NCBI GenBank assembly: GCA_945862235.1
Contig: CAMAYU010000054.1
Coordinates: 1 to 32,850 of the forward strand
Length of the DNA stretch: 32,850 nucleotides
Reading direction: 5' to 3'
DNA from: Schlesneria paludicola DSM 18645
Lineage (GTDB): Bacteria > Planctomycetota > Planctomycetia > Planctomycetales > Planctomycetaceae
The notes under the pieces were generated by a model. That model ran no database searches. It saw nothing but the letters and a program-made list of their open reading frames with translations, and had not been told where the DNA came from. Shown one piece after another: positions 6,485-13,679 of this stretch. The position numbers and the translations under genes were made by a program. Numbering within the stretch: the stretch's first letter is position 1; each line of letters starts with the position of its first letter.

Positions 6485-8197
6485 ATGGTCGTCGTTCCCG
6501 CGAAGTCATTGGTTGTTTGTTCGTGTTCGTCGTGCCGTCACTGGCTCGCGCTGCGGTTCGCCGTTTTGTTCGGTGTCGCGTGGAGCGGGCTGTCGCTGGG
6601 ATCGCGTTCGCTGCAGGCTGAACATCTGTCAGCAGCGAACGAACTGCGCCCCGCCGGACCCGTGACGGGGGCGCTGTTGATTGCCGGTGGAGGAGGAATT
6701 CCCGTCGCGGTCCTCGATCGGTACTTCGAGTTGGCAGGAGGCGAGCAGTCGCGGATCGTCATCATCACGACGGCCAGCCAATTGGCGGGAACACCCGAAG
6801 CAGAGAAACGCTACGCGCACTGGCACGATCGCAAACCGGCCTCACTGACGTTCCTGCACACACGCGATCGATTGGAAGCGGATCGTGCGGAGTTCTCGAA
6901 AGTGCTGCTGGAAGCGAACGCCGTCTGGTTCATGGGAGGCAATCAAAACTGGCTGGCGGAAGCGTATCTCGGAACACTCGTCGAAGAACGCTGTCATGCC
7001 TTGTTGCGACGCGGCGGCGTGATCGGCGGATCGTCAGCCGGGGCGGCAATCATGTCGCGATCAATGATTGCGGGAGGGCGCGAGTTGCCCGTGATGGCGT
7101 CGGGATTCGGGTTCATGGAAGGGACGATCATCGACCAGCACTTCCGAAAGCGGAACCGGCAAGCTCGACTGATGCAGGCTCTCGAACTTCGGCCGGGGCT
7201 CGTCGGCATTGGCATCGACGAGGCGACGGCATTGGTTGTGCGCGGCCGGACTCTGGAAGTTGTGGGAGACTCCGATGTGACCATCGCTCTGGCTCCGTCA
7301 TCTGGGCGTGATGCACGAGTTCAGTCATTGGTCGCTGGCCAGAAGGACGATTTGGTGAAGCTCAGCCGCGCGGCGATCGCCCGCACGCGGCCCACCTTTC
7401 CGGCTCGACTGGCCCCGGTCCCGGAAGTCAAATCCGGAACGTTGGTCATCGTGGGAGGCGGCAATACACCGCGCGAAGCGGTCGATCAATTCCTCACGGC
7501 AGCCGGGGGCAAAGATGCGTCGATCATCGTCGTCTCGAACGCACTCGGTGAAGAACCGCCGGAAGAACAAAAGGTCTGCGGCTGGCTGAAAACGGCCGGA
7601 GCATCCAACGTGCATCAGGTCCACGCACGCACGGGCGACGATCTGGCCAGCCCCGAATTGCAGTCTCGAATCCAGACCGCAAAGGGTGTCTGGTTCACAG
7701 GCGGTCGTCAGTGGCGGCTGGTCGATGCGTACCTCGACACGCCTGTTCAATGCCTGTTTCAAGCCGTGCTGAATCGCGGCGGCGTCATCGGCGGGACATC
7801 GGCGGGAGCCACGATTCAGGGCGATTACCTCGTGCGCGGCAATCCGATGGGCAACGAAGACATGATGGCCGAAGGCTATGAACGCGGCTTCGGGTTTCTG
7901 CCTGGCGTCGCCATCGACCAGCACTTCACGCAGCGGTCACGCTTCGGTGACATGACCGGCTTGAAGAAGGCGTTTCCGCAACTGATCGGCATCGGCGTTG
8001 ATGAGGCCACCGCCCTGATCGTGCGCGGCACGATGATGGAAGTCGTCGGCCAGAGCCAAGTCGCCGTGTTCGACCGTCAGCCGAACGATCCCGACACCGA
8101 GCCTGAATACGAAGTGGTCAAAGCGGGTCAGAAGTACGACTTCAAACAGCGTCGCCTGATGGACTCGGCTGAAGTCCAAACCATCGAAACGAAGTGA
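6485..8197 (+). CDS. tandem-domain cyanophycinase-like serine peptidase (family S51), exported
   Basis: The 570-residue protein consists of an N-terminal hydrophobic segment (about 20-42, probable signal peptide or anchor) and two consecutive S51/cyanophycinase domains, about 60-290 and 317-550. Each repeats the same landmarks: an opening beta-strand LLIAGGGG (64-71) or LVIVGGGN (320-327), a VWFMGG or VWFTGG strand, the nucleophile elbow GGSSAGA with Ser184 or GGTSAGA with Ser439, the DQHF segment at 217-220 and 478-481, and a GIGIDEATALVVRG or GIGVDEATALIVRG segment. Both active sites look intact. Cyanophycinases cleave beta-Asp-Arg dipeptides from cyanophycin; exported relatives act on unknown peptides. 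No cyanophycin synthetase is nearby. ATG at 6485 has GAGGAG at 6469-6474. Single-domain members are about half this length, so this is a fused duplication. Confidence 0.88.
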   Translation: MVVVPAKSLVVCSCSSCRHWLALRFAVLFGVAWSGLSLGSRSLQAEHLSAANELRPAGPVTGALLIAGGGGIPVAVLDRYFELAGGEQSRIVIITTASQLAGTPEAEKRYAHWHDRKPASLTFLHTRDRLEADRAEFSKVLLEANAVWFMGGNQNWLAEAYLGTLVEERCHALLRRGGVIGGSSAGAAIMSRSMIAGGRELPVMASGFGFMEGTIIDQHFRKRNRQARLMQALELRPGLVGIGIDEATALVVRGRTLEVVGDSDVTIALAPSSGRDARVQSLVAGQKDDLVKLSRAAIARTRPTFPARLAPVPEVKSGTLVIVGGGNTPREAVDQFLTAAGGKDASIIVVSNALGEEPPEEQKVCGWLKTAGASNVHQVHARTGDDLASPELQSRIQTAKGVWFTGGRQWRLVDAYLDTPVQCLFQAVLNRGGVIGGTSAGATIQGDYLVRGNPMGNEDMMAEGYERGFGFLPGVAIDQHFTQRSRFGDMTGLKKAFPQLIGIGVDEATALIVRGTMMEVVGQSQVAVFDRQPNDPDTEPEYEVVKAGQKYDFKQRRLMDSAEVQTIETK

Positions 8198-8278
8198 CAC
8201 AGCCCGTCCGCGCCGCAGCCGGAAACAGTCCCGCTTCGCATTCTGCCTCACGCGGCCCTCGGTTAAACTTGCACCTGA

Positions 8279-8330
8279 TTCTGCCCCACATCGTTCGGCC
8301 TTTCTTATGGTAGAACGATGTGGGGCAGAA
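8279..8330. terminator. perfect 18-bp hairpin between convergent genes
   Basis: Arms 8279-8296 and 8313-8330 are perfect reverse complements with a 16-nt loop. The hairpin lies between the stop codons of the plus-strand cyanophycinase-like gene and the minus-strand secreted-protein gene, so it could terminate both. There is no T run on either side; it may equally be a palindromic repeat element. Confidence 0.6.
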
Positions 8331-8375
8331 CTATGAGGACGGGCAGCGAGTCATCGACCGTTGATCACGGTTCTG

Positions 8376-9491
8376 TCACCGCGTGACGATTGGCCCGGTA
8401 TCGACGACCTCAAAGTCGCGGACCTTCACTCGCTTCAAGGTCGAGATCGCGTCGTCGTCCCACCGCGCATCGGGGGCACCGCTGACGAACCAGTCGCCGC
8501 CGTTGTCGGCCAGCAACATGCCGTAGGTCTTGAGACCTTGCAGTAAGACCTGAGACAGCCGAGGGAACTTGCTGGTGTCGAAGCTCGCTTTCAGTCGGAC
8601 GCGCATTCCCATCGGAGGGAGGTTGGGACTGGTTGAGTTGCTGGCGAAGTGCCTCGCGGGCAAGACGTAAGCGCGTTGAGTCCTCTTCACTGTGAACCGC
8701 AGGGCGTGTTGCAGCTTGCCGAGTTCGACGATCTCGTCATAGCGGGCTAGCCCCGGAAAGATCGGCAGCCCGGCCGCATCGGCCGAGGTCCAACCGGCCG
8801 GTCGCAGCGCATTGCTGCTCAGGTCGAAGATCGCTCCCGAGCCAGCCTTCCACTTGCCGCCCGGCAGCGAATGAACTTGGTACAGCTCGTACAGCTTCTT
8901 GTTCTTCGCGTCGATCATCAGAACGTGACGATCGGCATCGGCGGGCGCGTGCGATCCCCCTTCGATCGGTGGGTTGGGGGGGATCGGGTACGGCCCGACA
9001 TCGCTCTCGTCGGAGTACTCGAACTGCACGGCGGACTTCATTTGAGTCGGCGACACCGCGACGAACGGGATGCCGTTCGGGACTCCCTTCCAAACCGTGC
9101 CGAAGTCGGGATGCAGCGGCTTGTCCAAGCCAACCGACTGCAGCCACGCTTCCGACTTCGCATGCAGCTTGAGGTGTGAAACATTGCGATTCCAGGCATT
9201 GTCTGCGGGAAAGATCGCGACTTCACCGTAGGGTGTCGTCAGCATGGGCAACTTGGCCTGCGCATCGACAACGGCCGCATCCTGACCCAAAACCTGCGAG
9301 CCAAATCTCGACAAGCAAAGCAGCGAGACCATCGCTAAAGCGAGCGGGAAGAATTGTCTGCCCCCTACCAACCCGAAGTGCGAACGAGAACGCCGATCGA
9401 CTTCGCCCTCGTTCACACTTCGGGTTGGTGTCTTCGGGTAAACCACTTCTTGCCGCTCGCTTAATGACGATCTCTGAGTGAGCCGACTCAT
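8376..9491 (-). CDS. conserved secreted protein of unknown function
   Basis: The 371-residue product has a hydrophobic signal segment at about 47-63 (FFPLALAMVSLLCLSRFGSQ) and a single extracytoplasmic domain. Distinctive conserved-looking blocks are DNAWNRNVS, LHPDFGTVW, GIPFVAVSP, DVGPYPIPPNPPIEGG, DRHVLMIDAKNKKLYELYQV, SSNALRPAGWTSADAAGLP, ALRFTVKRTQRAYVLPARH and MLLADNGGDW. I recall similar proteins from diverse bacteria but no functional name. The ATG at 9491 has AGAGGTG on the minus strand, whereas the in-frame ATG at 9332 just before the hydrophobic segment has none, so I take the longer form. This makes residues about 21-42 the translation of a dispersed inverted repeat (9367-9429), an unusual n-region for a signal peptide. 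Confidence 0.8.
   Translation of the reverse strand: MSRLTQRSSLSERQEVVYPKTPTRSVNEGEVDRRSRSHFGLVGGRQFFPLALAMVSLLCLSRFGSQVLGQDAAVVDAQAKLPMLTTPYGEVAIFPADNAWNRNVSHLKLHAKSEAWLQSVGLDKPLHPDFGTVWKGVPNGIPFVAVSPTQMKSAVQFEYSDESDVGPYPIPPNPPIEGGSHAPADADRHVLMIDAKNKKLYELYQVHSLPGGKWKAGSGAIFDLSSNALRPAGWTSADAAGLPIFPGLARYDEIVELGKLQHALRFTVKRTQRAYVLPARHFASNSTSPNLPPMGMRVRLKASFDTSKFPRLSQVLLQGLKTYGMLLADNGGDWFVSGAPDARWDDDAISTLKRVKVRDFEVVDTGPIVTR
9367..9429. repeat. 22-bp inverted repeat inside the 5' coding part of a gene
   Basis: Arms 9367-9388 and 9408-9429 are reverse complements with one mismatch and a 19-nt loop. The element lies between the likely ribosome binding site and the signal-peptide-coding part of the minus-strand secreted-protein gene, and is read in frame as TPTRSVNEGEVDRRSRSHFG. 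The words around gcgggttggtgt in its neighbourhood also appear in the gap upstream of groEL1 (about 17440), suggesting a dispersed family. Confidence 0.8.
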
Positions 9492-9668
9492 GAAAACACC
9501 TCTTGGAATTACGGTACATCTCCCACGAGCGCGGAGACTATCGGCGGACGGAGCCAGCAACAATGGGCCGGTTTGCATCCGCGGTTCTCCACCGAGCGTT
9601 CTTCGGGGCATGCCAACTCATTCATCAAAACTTTCGATGCTGGAATCTGACCAACAAACGGGGGCGCA

Positions 9669-9700
9669 TTGTCGTAGGTCGCGGAAACGGTCCCTATAAT
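9669..9700 (+). promoter_or_regulatory. possible sigma-70 promoter of the moxR gene
   Basis: A perfect -10 hexamer TATAAT lies at 9695-9700, 45 bases upstream of the GTG start. The best -35 candidate, TTGTCG at 9669-9674, has a long 20-base spacer, so the -10 is convincing and the -35 weak. Confidence 0.45.
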
Positions 9701-9744
9701 CCGGCCCCATCAGTCGGCCTGAATTCTTGAGCAAGGAGCAGTTC

Positions 9745-10683
9745 GTGGCGGAAGACCATTCGTTGATCGCGGCGTTCGAGCGGAATGTCTCTTCGGCCAT
9801 TCTGGGCAAGCCGGAGCCGATCCGCTTGGCACTCGTCACGCTGCTGGCGCAAGGGCATCTGTTGGTGGAAGACGCGCCGGGAGTGGGCAAGACGGCGCTG
9901 GCCAAGGGGATCGCGAAGAGCCTCGCTTGTGGCTTCAAGCGATTGCAGTTCACGCCCGACATGTTGCCGAGCGACATCCTCGGTTCGAGCGTCTACCTGC
10001 CGAGTCTGGGTGAGTTCGAGTTCCGACAAGGGCCGATCTTCACCAATGTCCTGCTGGCGGACGAGATCAACCGGACGACGCCGCGAACCCAGAGCGCGCT
10101 GCTGGAAGCGATGAGTGAGGGACAGGTCTCGGTCGAGGGGAAGACTCACAAACTGGCCGATCCCTTCTTCGTGCTGGCGACTCAGAATCCGTTCGAGTTC
10201 GAGGGGACGTACCCGCTTCCCGAGAACCAGCTCGACCGCTTCATGCTCTGCATCGAGATCGGTTATTCGACGCGCGAGGTCGAGAAGAACGTTCTCACAA
10301 ATCATCGCGACGGCGAACCGGTCGATCATCTCGGCCCGGTCCTCGACCCCGCCCAGTTGGCTCAACTCCAAAAGGCGGCTCGCAATGTGCGAGTGGATGA
10401 CTCGATCAATGACTACATGCTCGACATCGTGACTGCGACCCGCACGCACGAGCAGTTGCAATTGGGTGTGAGCACACGCGGCGTGATCACGCTCTACCGG
10501 GCGGCTCAAGCTCTTGCGCTGGTCGAAGGCCGCAACTACGTGATCCCCGACGATGTGAAGCGGCTGGCCATCCCCGCGCTGGCGCATCGCATCGTCGTGA
10601 AGGGCGTCCTGCACGAAGGCCGTCGCGAACGAGCCAAGTCGATCCTGAAGCAGATCCTCGGGAAGACGCCCGTGCCGGCTTGA
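9745..10683 (+). CDS. MoxR family AAA+ ATPase
   Basis: This 312-residue cytoplasmic protein is a MoxR-type AAA+ ATPase; family members act as chaperones that help activate metal- or VWA-domain-containing partners. Walker A is EDAPGVGKTALA at 42-53, Walker B LLADEINR at 103-110, sensor 1 ATQNP at 145-149 and the LPENQLDRF segment at 158-166; the C-terminal lid contains GVSTRGVITLYRAAQALALV. The GTG at 9745 has AAGGAG at 9733-9738 with 6-nt spacing; an upstream in-frame TTG at 9727 would place this sequence inside the gene. moxR genes usually precede a DUF58 and VWA-domain genes, but here the next gene is convergent and unrelated, so this copy stands alone. Confidence 0.9.
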   Translation: MAEDHSLIAAFERNVSSAILGKPEPIRLALVTLLAQGHLLVEDAPGVGKTALAKGIAKSLACGFKRLQFTPDMLPSDILGSSVYLPSLGEFEFRQGPIFTNVLLADEINRTTPRTQSALLEAMSEGQVSVEGKTHKLADPFFVLATQNPFEFEGTYPLPENQLDRFMLCIEIGYSTREVEKNVLTNHRDGEPVDHLGPVLDPAQLAQLQKAARNVRVDDSINDYMLDIVTATRTHEQLQLGVSTRGVITLYRAAQALALVEGRNYVIPDDVKRLAIPALAHRIVVKGVLHEGRRERAKSILKQILGKTPVPA

Positions 10684-10735
10684 AGGAGGCAGGTGTCAGG
10701 AGTACCGGCGGATCAGGGCCATCGCCTTTGTTCGC

Positions 10736-10835
10736 GTAGGGTGGGACAGCTCGCTTCGAGCGCCGGCCCACCAACGGGAAACGTCGAGAATTCATGGTGG
10801 GCCGGCGCGGCGAAGCGCCACTGGTCCCACGCTAC
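10736..10835. repeat. imperfect ~38-bp inverted repeat between convergent genes
   Basis: Arms 10736-10773 and 10795-10835 pair over most of their length with a few mismatches and small indels; the inner 13 bp (cgccggcccacca and its complement) are almost perfect. It is the main content of the gap between the convergent moxR and HExxH genes. The outer word gtagggtggg is shared with the element at 22291-22359. Confidence 0.75.
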
Positions 10836-10881
10836 ACGTTTCGCAGACCAACCAAGCCGATGGCCTTGCCGACGGATCGGT

Positions 10882-12417
10882 TCAACGCTTTGCCGTGGCC
10901 TCTTCCGTCTGGCGGGCGTCTTCGCGGTACTGGCGGTCGAGTTCCTCGAAATCGACTCCCGTCAGTTCGTCGAGTGCTGCGGCGTGGTCTCGCACGCGGT
11001 TGTCGCCGCTGTAGAGTTGCGACAGGTGTGAGACCAAAGCCTCGCGATAACGTCCATTGTCGTAGTGCATGAAGAATCGAGCCAACCCCGCCGCCTGCGT
11101 GTAGTTCTTCGTGAGAGCTGGTGCGAATTGGAAATTGCGCATGCCCATTCCTGAGAACTCTTTCAGCGGCATGTAGTAGCTGTTCTCGGCCAGCAAGTTG
11201 GCTCTGGCTCCCGCGAAACGAATGTAGCCCGGATCGCCAATGGAGACAGTGCCGTTCGCACGTTGAAACGACTCCATGTAACAGGCGATCCCCTCAATGA
11301 TCCAAAAGTGGTCTTTCTCACTGATGGGGCGGTTCGCTTGGTGGGACTCGAAGAAGAGCTGGTGCGTGGCTTCGTGGAACAGCGTCGCTTCGCTGTCGCC
11401 CTTGTCATCGTGATAGAAGTGCGCGACGCGGTCGTTCGTCATGTAGACACCGTTCGTCTGTTCGATCGTCGGGAACTGCTTCTTTAACCGGTCAAGGTAC
11501 TCATCGCGCGAGCGGTAATAATGGACGACGTAAGGTGTCGGTCGCACCAGCCGCGACTTGCCATCGAAGAGTTTTTTGAGCTGCTCGGGCGTGTTGAAGA
11601 AGCCCGCGAATGTCTCGTTAAAGAATCCGTAGAAGTCTTCGAGGGCCTTCCCGAGTTCCACGCCTCGTTCCAAGCTGTAGTTCGTTTTGATGAGGTAATG
11701 ATCGGTGCGGACTTGCCAGCCGTCGGCAAACGCATGTCGCAGTTCTTTTTCTTTCGCGGTGGTGTACCAGCGGCCCTTAAAGAACCGCTCGTCTGCGGCG
11801 TACTTGACGAGATGGTTTTTTGGGAGCCACCCAAAGTCATTGTGCCAGTCCTTTCCTTCGCGAGTTTGGGCGGCCGCAAACGACGTGACCCATTCGTTGC
11901 CGAGTCGCTCGAAGCCGAGTATTTTGCGAATCGGGGCGTGATCGGGATTGTGGACCGCCGCCTCGCGCACGAGTCGATAGGCGTAGCCGGGGTTGTCGCT
12001 GTGAAGGGCGCGACGTGACAATAGGTACAGCTTCTTGGCGTACTCGTCCTCGGAATGCTTGAGCTGCGTCTGCCAGAAGCGTTCGTCGGGCGTCAGTTGT
12101 GCGGGAAGTTCCGGCTGAACATCACGCGGCAACGCGGAGAGGTTCAACGCTTGAGTCGCTGGAGAAATGAGGCGGCTTTTGATGCGAGCGGCCCCCTCGG
12201 GAAGGGACTTGTCCTCACAAAATTCGATCAGTTTGGTCAGCTCTGTGGAGAAGCTTCGAAACTCTTCGACGTGAGACTCTTGGATCGCCGCCAGCGAATT
12301 GCGTCCACCGGGTTGCTGCGCGGTGGACGGTTTCACGCCCGAACACACGCACAGCACGATCGCGAAACAAAGTCGTGCAACGTGGAAATCGCCACTTTTT
12401 AGAGACCGACATTTCAT
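10882..12417 (-). CDS. secreted HExxH metalloprotease-like protein
   Basis: The 511-residue product has a signal peptide (hydrophobic residues about 13-30, then STAQQP). The N-terminal half is helical and may contain TPR-like repeats (LLSRRALHSDNPGYAYRLVR). The C-terminal half has the zinc motif HEATH at 348-352 and a glutamate in WIIEGIACYME (Glu375), 23 residues later, which is the gluzincin pattern; this recalls DUF1570-type peptidases common in planctomycetes. A peptidase function is inferred from the motif; substrate unknown. ATG at 12417 directly precedes the signal peptide and is preferred over a TTG at 12447. The gene runs towards moxR and is downstream of obg on the same strand, separated by two hairpins, so it is probably a separate unit. 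Confidence 0.82.
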   Translation of the reverse strand: MKCRSLKSGDFHVARLCFAIVLCVCSGVKPSTAQQPGGRNSLAAIQESHVEEFRSFSTELTKLIEFCEDKSLPEGAARIKSRLISPATQALNLSALPRDVQPELPAQLTPDERFWQTQLKHSEDEYAKKLYLLSRRALHSDNPGYAYRLVREAAVHNPDHAPIRKILGFERLGNEWVTSFAAAQTREGKDWHNDFGWLPKNHLVKYAADERFFKGRWYTTAKEKELRHAFADGWQVRTDHYLIKTNYSLERGVELGKALEDFYGFFNETFAGFFNTPEQLKKLFDGKSRLVRPTPYVVHYYRSRDEYLDRLKKQFPTIEQTNGVYMTNDRVAHFYHDDKGDSEATLFHEATHQLFFESHQANRPISEKDHFWIIEGIACYMESFQRANGTVSIGDPGYIRFAGARANLLAENSYYMPLKEFSGMGMRNFQFAPALTKNYTQAAGLARFFMHYDNGRYREALVSHLSQLYSGDNRVRDHAAALDELTGVDFEELDRQYREDARQTEEATAKR

Positions 12418-12523
12418 GGGACCACCACCCTCAAGAAGACGCCTCAATCACGCAGGGCAGGCATTCTAGGAGAGGATTTCGGACGGGCCTAGACGAAGTC
12501 GCCACACGGTCCAAGCGCGCGAC

Positions 12524-12555
12524 CGAAGCCCGGTTTTAAGAAAAGCCGGGCTTCG
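12524..12555. repeat. hairpin element, second copy of the 2271-2300 hairpin
   Basis: Stem 12524-12533 pairs perfectly with 12546-12555 around a 12-nt loop. Read on the minus strand, bases 12554-12525 differ from the ferredoxin terminator hairpin at 2271-2300 in only two positions, loop included. Here no T run follows on the minus strand. It lies between obg and the HExxH gene. Confidence 0.8.
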
Positions 12556-12588
12556 GGAGGGATTGTTTACGAGGGGGGCCGCAAACAC

Positions 12589-12612
12589 AGGACGGGCAAG
12601 AGTGCCCATCCT
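12589..12612 (-). terminator. short hairpin directly after obg
   Basis: Stem 12589-12598 pairs with 12603-12612 (nine of ten pairs, loop 4 nt), starting five bases past the obg stop on the minus strand. It is well placed to end the obg transcript, but it lacks a clear T run. Confidence 0.5.
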
Positions 12613-12616
12613 ACAG

Positions 12617-13624
12617 TCAGCTTTCTTGCGGCTCGTCCAGTTCGTCGAGCAGCCTCACTGCGGCTTGCAGAAGCTGCGGCAGGCCCTTGCCCGAGATCGC
12701 GCTGATCTTCATCACCGGGCGACCGATTCGTTCTTCGAGGAGTTCGGCCGCAGCATCAGCGTCCGTTAGCTCACACTTGGTGATGACGATCAATTCGGGC
12801 CGCGACGCGATCTCCTCGTCGTACAGCCGCAGTTCTTCGCGAATTTGGAGGTAGTTCTCGACCGGATCGGTCTGGTCATCGGGAGACGGTTCAATGAGAT
12901 GAATCAGGACTTTGGTTCGCTCGACGTGACGGAGGAACTCGTGCCCCAAACCGACTCCCGCGTGAGCGCCTTCGATGAGGCCGGGGATGTCGGCCATCAC
13001 GAATTGCCGTTCGTGACCGACGCGGACGATGCCGAGGTTCGGGTACTTTGTGGTGAAGGGGTAGTTGGCGATCTCGGGCGTGGCACGCGACAGGCGCGAG
13101 AGGAGCGTCGATTTGCCCGCGTTCGGTTTGCCGATCAAGCCGACATCGGCGATGACCTTCAATTCGAGAGCGATGTCGCGATGTTCGCCCGCTTCACCGG
13201 GGCCGAACTCACGCGGAGCACGGTTCGTCGAGGACATGAACCGAATGTTCCCCTTGCCGCCTTGCCCACCCTTGGCCACGATCAGTTGCTCGCCGTGTTC
13301 AACCATATCCTTGAGGACGTGACCGCGATTGGAATCGCGCAGAATCGTCCCCGTTGGGACATGAATCACCACGTCTGCACCGTTGCAACCGCTGCGCAAA
13401 GAGGACTCGCCTGCTCCGCCGGGGTCGGCTTTCCAATGGCGGACGCCAGCCAGATGGATGAGGCTGCTGACGTTCTCGTCGGCCTCAATAATGATGTGGC
13501 CCCCGCGACCGCCATCGCCCCCGTTGGGACCGCCGCGCGGGACGTGCGACTCCTTCCGGAAACTGGCCGAACCGGCACCGCCATCACCCGCTCTACAGAA
13601 AATCGATACTTGGTCTACAAACAT
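12617..13624 (-). CDS. obg: Obg/CgtA family GTPase, ribosome assembly
   Basis: Obg is a GTPase needed for large ribosomal subunit assembly and stress signalling. The 335-residue protein has the glycine-rich Obg fold at 1-158 (GDGGAGSASFRKE, GGPNGGDGGRGG, GGQGGKGN), then the G domain: G1 GKPNAGKS at 165-172, switch segment NYPFTTKYPNLG, G3 DIPGL at 212-216 and G5 SAIS at 308-311. G4 is TKCE at 282-285 rather than the usual NKxD. There is no C-terminal OCT domain, so the protein ends with the G domain, as in many short Obg proteins. It follows the GspF-like gene on the same strand after 55 bases and may be cotranscribed with it. Confidence 0.93.
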   Translation of the reverse strand: MFVDQVSIFCRAGDGGAGSASFRKESHVPRGGPNGGDGGRGGHIIIEADENVSSLIHLAGVRHWKADPGGAGESSLRSGCNGADVVIHVPTGTILRDSNRGHVLKDMVEHGEQLIVAKGGQGGKGNIRFMSSTNRAPREFGPGEAGEHRDIALELKVIADVGLIGKPNAGKSTLLSRLSRATPEIANYPFTTKYPNLGIVRVGHERQFVMADIPGLIEGAHAGVGLGHEFLRHVERTKVLIHLIEPSPDDQTDPVENYLQIREELRLYDEEIASRPELIVITKCELTDADAAAELLEERIGRPVMKISAISGKGLPQLLQAAVRLLDELDEPQES

Positions 13625-13679
13625 AGTGCGGGGATGATAGCCGCTGATCGACGCATGAGGGAGTCACTTGGGTTGAGAC

